A model generated the notes under the pieces. That model was not told the DNA's origin, searched no databases, and saw nothing but the letters and a program-made list of their open reading frames with translations. A stretch of DNA of 64,000 bases. Origin: Caenorhabditis elegans. Its lineage: Eukaryota; Nematoda; Chromadorea; Rhabditida; Rhabditidae. The translations under genes and the position numbers were made by a program. The stretch lies in the NCBI RefSeq assembly GCF_000002985.6, contig NC_003281.10, forward strand, positions 11,284,001 to 11,348,000. Direction: 5' to 3'. Shown piece after piece: positions 57,801 through 64,000 of this stretch (within the stretch, counting starts at the first letter, position 1; every line of letters starts with the position of its first letter).

Positions 57801-59078
57801 GTTCCCTGATTCTCCACCAGAATCCGGTTCGGGATCCAATAATCAAATGCATCATCAACGGAGTCAGGAGATGAGCGAAGAGGATGAAGATGATCTTCGA
57901 TAGCGTTTTTGATCCATCATTTTCCCCCCATAAATATATGTATTTTTTGCCTTTTCAAATTGCTCAAATCAATCTTTCGACCCCTTTTTCTTTTCCCCCC
58001 CAAAATTTTTATATTTTCCTATTTATTAAAAATTGTAAAAAAATACTTAAAATTTTAAAAACCAATTTTTCGTCGTTTCTCGCTTTTTATCACCCCGGTG
58101 TAGAATAAAATTAGATTTTTTTTGGCTCGTAGTAGATTTTTTTTATTTTTTCAAAATAAATTACCCTCTCTTTCCCCCAATCCCGTGTGCCTGTAAGTTT
58201 TTGTGAATTCGCAAAAAATAAAGTTTTTTGACCGATCTTTCGGGAAAAAAAAATACAATTTTTAAGATTTTTTCAGGTTAAATTGTGGGTTTTCACAAAA
58301 ATATCACATTTTTGCGGAAATTTAGAAAAAAAATTTCAAGAATTTTTTTATAGCTTCTAGTCCATTTTTAAAATAAAATTTATCAATTTCCGAATTTTTT
58401 TGGGTATTTTTTTTTTCAGAAAATGCTCATTTTTATTGGAGAAATGTTGAAAAATTTACATTTTGAGTGGTTTTTTAAAGATTTTTATCGGAAAATCTGC
58501 AAAATTAAGGAAAATATGATGCTGAACAATCTTGGTGGGATCAATTTTCGCCATTTTAATTTATTTTTTGAGATTTTTTGTCAAAAAATAGATGAGAACT
58601 ATTCAGAACCTTTTTGACGATTTTTATGAGCTATGTTACACATTTTCAGTGTTTTTTCCAGATATTGCCATAAATTTAGAGAAAATTACAATTTTTTGGT
58701 AATTTTTTATTGCAAAATTCCACTAAAAACACACCAACAAATCCGATACGGGCGTCTCCGGTCTTTGCGACGTCGAAACCCTCTCCTGGACCACCGCCAC
58801 CGCCTTTTGGAGTGATCAAATCACGACGGAGCTTTGCGAGTTTTGCCTGGACAAATATAAATGAATTGGTGGATTTTTTGGCGGAAAAATTAAAAAAAAT
58901 TTCGATTTTTTTTTGCAAAATCCTCCTCTTACCTTCAGAATACCCAAGTGAGCGTTGGTGGCCTTGTTCTTTTGAGTTCTAGCCATCTGAAAATCATTTT
59001 ATTCTCAAAATTTGCATTGAAAAGCTTCCGCGTGCTCACCTCGGCCTCGATATCCGCGATTTTTTGCAAAACCGACAT
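42817..59078 (-). CDS. DRG1-family developmentally regulated GTP-binding protein
   Basis: DRG1 is a conserved TRAFAC-class GTPase associated with translating ribosomes. Eight exons close in frame to 365 aa (human DRG1 367): 59040-59078, 58933-58986, 58735-58846, 46997-47112, 46790-46874, 44578-45046, 43851-43973, 42817-42916. The N-terminal helices ([38 protein letters not shown]) are followed by G1 GFPSVGKST (69-77), G3 [10 protein letters not shown]4 NKID in [18 protein letters not shown], and a C-terminal TGS domain ([11 protein letters not shown] to [10 protein letters not shown]). Intron 3 splits G1 at its first glycine and spans about 11.6 kb. It contains a complete opposite-strand gene (50827-57903). 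I believe this is T28D6.6. Confidence 0.96.
45115..45896. mobile_element. 0.8-kb fold-back element, copy D, diverged (DRG1 intron 5)
   Basis: Same family as 9132-9923 but more diverged: the left arm has AACTTTTTTCGAACGAGGACCGAG and lacks the CTAGGCCATGGCC part. AAATG flanks both ends (45110-45114 and 45896-45901, sharing the terminal G). Confidence 0.8.
46067..46628. mobile_element. Second palindromic element, copy iii (DRG1 intron 5)
   Basis: Inverted repeat of about 560 bp with the same landmarks as 23125-23660. It ends GTAGTCGAATTTGTTTTATTG and CAATAAAACAAATTCGACTA. It lies about 170 bp from fold-back copy D in the same intron. Confidence 0.85.
47378..47545. repeat. CTACAGTACC(T/C) minisatellite, short copy
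   Basis: Two clusters (47381-47425 and 47501-47545) of the CTACAGTACTCCTACAGTACC kind in DRG1 intron 3. Same family as the longer array at 61596-62245. Confidence 0.85.
48607..48631 (+). repeat. (GT)12 microsatellite
   Basis: Uninterrupted GT run of about 24 bp. A second tract of similar length is at 49256-49279. Confidence 0.95.
49256..49279 (+). repeat. (GT)n microsatellite
   Basis: Uninterrupted TGTGTG run of about 24 bp, 650 bp after the one at 48607. Confidence 0.95.
50001..50181. mobile_element. CACGTGG-ended MITE, copy 1, with target duplication
   Basis: 181 bp from CACGTGGTGT to TACCACGTG. The arms contain TTGATCTACAAAAAATGCGGG and the inverse CCCGCATTTTTTGTAGATCAA. CGTATA is duplicated directly at 49995-50000 and 50182-50187. 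It appears inserted into an older repeat with AGGCAGG-rich ends (about 49910-50245). Other copies: 51167-51343, 53550-53729, 61243-61419. Confidence 0.9.
50827..57903 (+). CDS. Single-pass membrane protein of unknown function, nested in the DRG1 intron
   Basis: I do not recognise a family. Twelve exons: 50827-50954, 51438-51666, 53438-53510, 53914-54029, 54314-54415, 54962-55087, 55134-55571, 55706-55888, 55945-56390, 56470-56822, 56940-57097, 57775-57903, giving 826 aa. A signal-like hydrophobic stretch ([10 protein letters not shown], residues 24-33) ends near AIAGSD. The outer part has a Pro/Tyr-rich stretch, a [11 protein letters not shown] cluster with an N-glycosylation sequon (N86), and a structured-looking region to about residue 305. 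One transmembrane helix lies at about 316-339 ([20 protein letters not shown]), followed by a basic stop ([11 protein letters not shown]). The ~485-residue tail is Ser/Pro-rich and acidic, with PLPPPPPG-like and EEDEDDLR segments. Exon 3 to 4 keeps frame only with the weak donor GTTATG at 53511; the better-looking GTAACT at 53519 does not. A receptor or adhesion role would be a guess. Confidence 0.82.
51167..51343. mobile_element. CACGTGG-ended MITE, copy 2
   Basis: 177 bp from CACGTGGTGTCAAAATGTCC to CTGACAACACGTG in intron 1 of the nested gene. Same arms as copy 1 (GTGATCTACAAAAAATG...). Confidence 0.85.
52655..53045 (+). repeat. Degenerate tandem repeat with CATGGTGCATCC (nested gene intron 2)
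   Basis: Four units of about 85-155 bp. Each carries GTAGGACATGGTGCATCCTAAT or a close form (at about 52656, 52741, 52866, 53017), and two also share TACAACTTTT(G/A)CTACTCAA. No coding sequence. Confidence 0.7.
53379..53405 (+). repeat. (GA)n tract before exon 3 of the nested gene
   Basis: GAGAGAGAGAGAGAGAGA then TAGAGAGAT, ending about 33 bp upstream of exon 3 (53438). Confidence 0.9.
53550..53729. mobile_element. CACGTGG-ended MITE, copy 3, right end truncated
   Basis: Begins CACGTGGTGTCAGGCTGTCC and ends GGCTGACACCA without the terminal CGTG. It lies in intron 3 of the nested gene, 31 bp after the disputed donor. Confidence 0.8.
54445..54889. mobile_element. TIR-bounded TTTGCCGG array element with target duplication (nested gene intron 5)
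   Basis: 445 bp between GGTGGGCGGCAA and TTGCCGCCCACC. The interior is about a dozen GATTTGCCGGAAATTTTCAAT units of ~33-35 bp. CTTTGCGAATAA is present on both sides (54428-54439 and 54889-54900; five extra bases on the left), consistent with an 11-12 bp target duplication. Same architecture as 31134-31900. Confidence 0.88.
57098..57774 (+). other. Last intron of the nested gene, degenerate tandem repeat
   Basis: From about 57340 to 57760 the intron consists of loosely repeated 20-35 bp units of the form CCAAAAA(T/C)CTCAATTTTCCAGC. No gene seen. Confidence 0.6.
58104..58109 (+). terminator. Poly(A) signal of the nested gene
   Basis: AATAAA about 200 nt after the stop at 57903; a second AATAAA is at 58217-58222. 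Confidence 0.5.
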
Positions 59079-59354
59079 TTTCAACGGGTTTTTCGGGTTT
59101 TACAGGTTCTGTAATAGTTGAATAGTGATTTATAGGCACTTTGTGAGCAAAATAAGCAAAAATTAGACGGAAAAATTAAGAAAATCGGTGAAAAACGAGG
59201 AAATTAGGGGTGAATTAGTGGAAAATGCACTTTTTGGAAATTGCCAAAGTACGCAAACACCGAGCTGTTTTGGTTGCGTACTCGGCGCCACATTTGACGA
59301 AAAATATTTATTTATTTATTCTTTCCTCAATTTTGAGCTAATTTTTTGCATATT
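59079..59354. promoter_or_regulatory. Shared divergent promoter of DRG1 and pen-2
   Basis: 276 bp between start codons. It contains an inverted pair AGTACGCAA / TTGCGTACT (about 59249-59281) and the minus-strand 11-mer CGGTGTTTGCG (59252-59262) shared with the teg-1/mcm-10 promoter. Neither gene shows a clear trans-splice acceptor at its ATG. Confidence 0.6.
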
Positions 59355-60003
59355 ATGGATATTTCAAAGCTAACCGACGTGAAAAAAGTTGATTTATGTA
59401 AAAAGTGAGTTAATTTTCACATTTTTTCAAAAAAAAAATCTAATTTCCCTATTCAAAAAATCGATTTTTCCAGGTATTTCCTGATCGGCGCGTGTTTTCT
59501 GCCGCTCGTATGGATTGTCAACACATTTTGGTTTTTTTCCGACGCGTTTTGCAAACCGATCAACGCACATCGACGACAGATTCGGAAATACGTGATCGCC
59601 AGCATTGTTGGCTCGATTTTCTGGATTATTGTGCTCAGCGCCTGGGAAATCTTTTTCCAGGTAGAAAAAATCAGAAAAATTGAATACTTTTGCTGGGAAA
59701 TATTTTGCTGGAAAAACGCTTTCCTTAAAAGTCTAATTTTCACTGAAAATTGAAAAAAAAACCAAAAGTTCGAAGTTTTTGGAGAAAAAACTTCAAATTC
59801 AAAAATTCTTCAAAAATAGAACTTTCCCAAATGTTTTCCTAAAAATTTAGCGAAAAAAAACGCAGAAAATTTGCACAAAAACATGTTCATACTCTAATTT
59901 TTCGATTTTTTTCTGAAAAATTCAAAAATTTCAGCACTACCGCGCTCAAGGCCTCGTGTGGACCGATTTCCTGACATTTGTCTTCCCGACGGGACGAGTT
60001 TGA
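59355..60003 (+). CDS. pen-2: Gamma-secretase subunit PEN-2
   Basis: PEN-2 is the smallest subunit of gamma-secretase and is needed for presenilin endoproteolysis and Notch cleavage. Three exons (59355-59404, 59474-59660, 59935-60003) close in frame to 101 aa, the same length as human PEN-2. Family landmarks are DLCKKYFLIGACFLPLVW, VNTFWFFSDAF, the second hydrophobic stretch SIFWIIVLSAWEIFFQ, and the C-terminal LVWTDFLTFVFPTG, which replaces the human DYLSF with DFLTF. An AATAAA at 60131-60136 fits its 3' end. It is head-to-head with the DRG1 gene and may share its promoter. Confidence 0.97.
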
Positions 60004-60423
60004 AGCTCAAAATTCCAATTATTGATTGATTTTTCTCCACTGGTTCTTATCGTCTTCTATTTTGATCTCCTGGCGCTTCTGGGCGTTAAATTTGATGTAT
60101 TTATTGTTTCAATATTTATTCTCACCGATTAATAAATGAATATGTCCAATTATATGTTTAATTTTTAATTTTCGGCAAAAAATCATCACAGAAATCGATT
60201 TAAATCTAATCCAAGACTAACAAAAAACATTTAAAAAAAATGGCTACCGTAGCAACTTTAAAGGGGGGCATCGTTTTTGTATAAGCTTGGTCTCGCAGTG
60301 AAAGCATGTGTTTGGGATATGCGCCTTTAAGATTACTGTAGCAATTAAAATTGTAAGGAAAAAATCAATAAATCAATAAAAAAGAGTGAAAATCAATAAA
60401 TTTAAAGAAAATTTTTAAAAAAA
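60004..60423. other. Convergent gap, pen-2 / START gene
   Basis: 420 bp: pen-2 3' UTR, then a fragment of the GCGCCTTTAA...TACTGTAG repeat (about 60240-60350), and AT-rich sequence. No gene seen. Confidence 0.65.
60131..60136 (+). terminator. Poly(A) signal of pen-2
   Basis: AATAAA 128 nt after the pen-2 stop. Confidence 0.7.
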
Positions 60424-62471
60424 TCAGTTTTTCAAAGAATCCTCGTCTTCGTCATCCTTGGTGCTTATGCTCATCGCCGATAAATTCGATTCGTCAATTA
60501 TTTCCTGTTCATAATCTTTTGGCTGACATTTCAGCAAATCGACACGTGGCAAATCCATCTGAAAATCGATAAAATTAAGTTTTTCCGCGTTTTTCCATAA
60601 GAAAATTATCAAAAGCAGCGATATTATGCAGCTGTGCCTTTTAAAATCGAGATGCAAGCGCGCTCCAAGGCCAAGTAAAAGCGTTCCGCCCCGAAACGTT
60701 GGGTCCCGGTAGGTATTAGCGAAACTCTGTGAATTTAAACGTTTTCAGATAGTTTCGTTTCATTTTTGATTGTTTTCGATGATATTTTGCCACAATTGAA
60801 GAAAACAAACTTTTTTTTTTCAATTTTCGAGCTAGCTCATGAACTCACCTGTTGCTCCGGTACACTCCACGGTTTCCACGTAGGATGATGTTTCTCCTTC
60901 CACTCTGGATATCCCAAACATGCCTTGTGCAACTTCTTTATAACCTTCGGCGCCACCACCTTCGTAACTCTGTTCACAAGCCACGTGGGAAGTTTTCCCT
61001 TTGGATCCGAATGACTTATATAGATAACTTCACATCCTTGCTCTTTTTCTTTGATTAGGTATCCGGAAATGAGCACCGTGGCTCGAATACATCCTTTTGC
61101 CGGTGGATAGTCTTCGTGGCATACCGAATGTGAGCAGATTAGACGGTCTTTGTCGGTTTCCAGCCAGCTTCGTTGCATTACGAAATCGCGTGGGCGGATT
61201 GGTGATACAGAGTTTACTGGAAATAAAATCATACAATGTTAGCACGTGGTGTCAGAGTGTCCCATTACGGTTTGATCTACAAAAAATGAGGGAATTTTTT
61301 GCCCAAAAAAATGTGACGTCAGCCCGTTCTTAACCATGCGAAATCAGTTGAGAACTCTGCGTCTCTTCTCCCGCATTTTTTGTAGATCAAGCCAAAATGA
61401 GACACTCTGAGATCACGTGTGTTAAATCCGAAAAAATCAATAATTCTTCAAAAAAATCGATAAAGTCCAAAAAAAACTTACATGAATAATAGCAAACATC
61501 ATTATTTGGATTAATTGTACCAATCGTCTCTTGTTTTATCATGTACTTGTCCCATTTTGCTCGATAAGCTGGAAAAAGGGAATTTTACAGAAATTCCCAA
61601 TACAGTACCACTACAGTACTCCTACAGTACCAACGAAGTACCACTATAGTATAACTACAGTACCCATGTGATCACCCTACAGTACCACTACAATACTCCT
61701 CGAGTCCCCCTACAGTACCATTACATTATCCTACAGTTCCACTACAGTATCACTACAGTACCCTTCTGATCCCCCTACAGTACCAATACAGTACCACTAC
61801 AGTATCATTACAGAACCCCTCTAGTCCCCCTACAGTACGGCTACTGTACCAATACAGTATCACTACAGTACTGCTACAGTACCCCTCTAGTCCCCCTACA
61901 GTATCATTACACTATCCTACATAACCACTACAATCCCCTACAGTATCACTACAGTACCTCTCTAGACCCCTACAGTACCACTACAGTACCACTACATTAT
62001 CATTACAGAACCCCTCAAGTCCCCCTACAGTACCAATACAGTACCCCTCTGATCCCCCTACAGTACCAATACAGTACCCCTCTGATCCCCCTACAGTACC
62101 AATACAGTACCCCTCTAGTCCCCCTACAGTACCACTACAGTACCACTACAAGATTCCTACTGTGCCCCTCTAGTCTCCTACAGTACCCCTACAGTACTGC
62201 TATACTACCCCTACAGTACCCCTAGAGCACTTCTACAGAACCAAAACAACTAACCTGAATCATGTAACACATCATAGACAACTGTTGCAGAAACATCTGG
62301 AAGTTGTGCAATAGCCTTAATCATTTGATAACTACTTTTCTCGATATTCTGAGTGCATATTGTGATATCCTTCTTCTTGTAAACTTCTACCCATCCTTCA
62401 CTATCCTCACAAAGATTTTTCACTTTTTCATAATCCGAGTCCTCCCAAACTCTTGCCACATTGACCCGCAT
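60424..62471 (-). CDS. START-domain lipid-transfer protein, STARD10-like
   Basis: START domains bind one lipid in a deep pocket; STARD10 carries phosphatidylcholine and phosphatidylethanolamine between membranes. Four exons close in frame to 268 aa: 62255-62471, 61482-61568, 60849-61216, 60424-60558. Nearly the whole length is the START domain: YDVLHDSAYRAKWDKYMI, SPIRPRDFVMQRSW, YPPAKGCIRATVLISGYLI, ISHSDPKGKLPTWLVNRVTK and YPEWKEKHHPTWKPW all align with human STARD10. The tail is acidic (STKDDEDEDSLKN), as in STARD10. The chosen ATG follows a TTCAG acceptor at about 62484 by 12 nt, so the mRNA is probably trans-spliced there. Intron 1 carries the TACAGTAC array and intron 2 a MITE. Confidence 0.93.
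61243..61419. mobile_element. CACGTGG-ended MITE, copy 4
   Basis: 177 bp from CACGTGGTGTCAGAGTGTCC to CACTCTGAGATCACGTG in intron 2 of the START gene. It is flanked by TGTTAG and TGTTAA, a probable short target duplication. Confidence 0.88.
61596..62245. repeat. CTACAGTACC minisatellite (START gene intron 1)
   Basis: About 650 bp of tandem CTACAGTACCA / CTACAGTACCCCT units. A higher-order unit near 50 bp includes CCCCTCTAGTCCCCCTACAG or CCCCTCTGATCCCCCTACAG. It fills most of the intron. Confidence 0.92.
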
Positions 62472-62653
62472 GAGCTTCGAAGTCTGAAGTAATGAATTTT
62501 AAAACAAAAAAGTCTGAAAAAGAAACGGAAGCAGCACAAAAAAGTGGAAGTCGGTGGCAAATGAATGACAATTTTGGAAAAAAAACCAGAGACGCAGGAA
62601 GGAGTCCTGAACTTTGTGTCAGCTCAGCTGTGAGCTCACGCACTGTTTGCTCG

Positions 62654-62693
62654 CGACACGTGGCCGAGGTTTTTCTTGCACGGCCACGTGTCG
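62654..62693. promoter_or_regulatory. Perfect 13-bp inverted repeat with CACGTG boxes
   Basis: CGACACGTGGCCG (62654-62666) and CGGCCACGTGTCG (62681-62693), separated by 14 bp, about 185 bp upstream of the START gene ATG. Each arm carries an E-box/G-box CACGTG, the core site of many bHLH factors. Function is inferred only from motif and position. Confidence 0.5.
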
Positions 62694-62884
62694 TGTAAGC
62701 TTGATGCCCGAATACGTTGCTTTTTGGAGGAAATACGCGGGCGGTCGCCGCCCATAAAAATCATAAATTTTTAAGAGGGGCGAACACATTTGTTGCGGGG
62801 GCATTGAGAATAGAGGAAAAAGTCAATCGGAAAGGGAGCGGTTTCAAACACGGAAATTGATGGACGAAACAAAGAATTTGGGAA

Positions 62885-63345
62885 AAAAAATTGGTGGCCG
62901 AGTTTTTGGAATTATTAGCAGAGTTTTCATAATTGGTGACCGAGTTTTTAATATTGGTGGCCGAGTTTATCCAAATGATGGCCGAGTTTTTATAATAGGT
63001 GACAAATTGACGGCCAAGCTTTTAAAATTGGTGGCCGAGTTTCTAAAATTGTTAGCAGAGTTTTCATAATTGGTGGCCGAGTTTTCAAAATCGACGGCCG
63101 AGTTTTAATAATAAGTGGCCGAGTTTTTAAAATTGATGATCGATTTTTCAAGATTAGTGACCGAGTTTCTTAAATAGGTGACTGAAAATTTTCAAATTGA
63201 CGGCTGAGCTTCTATAGCAGCTGATTGATTTTTGCTAATCAATGGCCTAGTTTTAGAAATAGACGGCCGAATTTTCGTAAATGGTTACAGATTTTTGGTA
63301 GAGTTTTCATTTTTGGTGGCCGAGTTTTGCCGAAAATTCGGCCAC
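62885..63345 (+). repeat. GTGGCCGAGTTTTTAAAATTG tandem array
   Basis: About 18-20 degenerate units of 22-26 bp of the form TTGGTGGCCGAGTTTT(T/C)A(A/T)AA. Diverged variants change GGCC to GACC or to TAGC. It lies upstream of the START gene. Confidence 0.88.
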
Positions 63346-64000
63346 TTTTTTCGCGTTCATTTTTTAGAATCCATCAATAGAAATACACAAAACAAAATGC
63401 CTGGCCTAGAAAATTAAATAAGAGAAAACTCGGCCAACACAAAATTGCACAGCCTAATGACGTGTTTTGTGCTCCAAATAGAAGGCCACCTACATTTTTG
63501 CTCATTTTTCAGAGCTCTGACATCATCATGAAGCCCACATGAAGGATCTTTAATCAAATGAAAAGAGGATGGAGGGTAATTGAAAAAAACGAAATTTTAG
63601 GTATTAGGCTCTGAAAATTTCAATCTTTAAGGTGAATTTCAAGGGAAAATTGTTAAGAAAAATTATGGTAAAAATTTGTGCAAGCTTATAATTGGCGAAG
63701 AGCTCCAAGAGCACAGAGGAATAGAGAAAAGAAGGAGGATAGCGGAGAGCAGCAGTGTGTGAATGAACGGAAAACGGCGAAAAAGGAGAAAAGAAATGAA
63801 AGGGGGACAGAAAAAAAAGAGTGGATGGAAAAGGCAAATACATATATAAAGAGACGAGGAAACGAACACGGAAATCATAGACTTCTGGGAGGTATTTTGG
63901 AATTGGAGGCCTAACTTTTTGTGGCCTAGAATTTTAGCTTGGTTTGGAAACTACAATTTTTGAGTTTAGTATGTCAAGAGCTTTCATTTAAGTATAAATA

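Larger units (their letters stand above)
62472..64000. other. Right-edge region with no supported gene
   Basis: It holds the START gene 5' flank with the CACGTG inverted repeat, the GTGGCCGAG array, and a purine-rich stretch at about 63700-63860 (AGAGGAATAGAGAAAAGAAGG). The short frames here have no conserved features. The stretch may be upstream sequence of a gene beyond the right edge. Confidence 0.6.

Noticed and set aside
63678..63914. 78-codon frame near the right edge
   Set aside because: Purine-rich, charged low-complexity sequence with no start context, splice partners or domain.

Overview
The window is nuclear DNA of a Caenorhabditis nematode, almost certainly C. elegans. Genes are dense, intron-rich and conserved. 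Introns carry TTTTCAG-type 3' splice sites, several start codons sit just behind trans-splice-type acceptors, AT-rich introns are full of palindromic repeats, and the gene order (mib-1, smc-3, rab-35, teg-1, mcm-10, a DRG1 GTPase, pen-2) matches what I remember of chromosome III (Y47D3A/T28D6 region). That placement is from memory, not from a search. There are no rRNA or tRNA genes, no CRISPR and no prokaryotic or viral genes that I can support.

Layout. 1-2118 (-): 5' half of a polypeptide GalNAc-transferase (gly-9), running off the left edge. 2421-6565 (-): mib-1, a ubiquitin ligase, probably in one operon with gly-9. 6942-21900 (+): smc-3, the cohesin ATPase, with 19 exons. 22877-27546 (-): rab-35. 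28697-33048 (-): teg-1, a CD2BP2/U5-52K spliceosome protein. 33570-42562 (+): mcm-10, a replication initiation factor. 42817-59078 (-): a DRG1-type GTPase whose third intron is about 11.6 kb. 50827-57903 (+): a single-pass membrane protein of unknown function lying wholly inside that intron on the other strand. 59355-60003 (+): pen-2, a gamma-secretase subunit. 60424-62471 (-): a START-domain lipid-transfer protein of STARD10 type. 62472-64000: no gene seen, only repeats. I rebuilt exon chains by hand. All complete genes close in frame; one junction in the nested gene needs a weak donor.

The genes mostly serve basic cell functions: cohesion (smc-3), replication (mcm-10), splicing (teg-1), trafficking (rab-35), Notch-pathway enzymes (pen-2; mib-1 by family) and translation-associated GTPase activity (DRG1). 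Three pairs are head-to-head with short shared promoters (mib-1/smc-3, teg-1/mcm-10, DRG1/pen-2).

The introns and gaps hold the less ordinary material. There are four copies of a 0.8 kb fold-back element, three copies of a second palindrome (one carrying a nested insertion with a 10-bp target duplication), and four copies of a ~180-bp CACGTG-ended MITE. Two arrays of TTTGCCGGAAAT units are bounded by GGTGGGCGGCA inverted ends and two more are unbounded. There is also a ~690-bp block duplicated between two smc-3 introns, plus TACAGTAC and GTGGCCGAG minisatellites. I found no convincing new biological system. The best leads are the nested gene, the unusual RAB-35 motifs, the short MIB-1, the shared promoter 11-mer, and the elements that share GGTGGNCGG ends.
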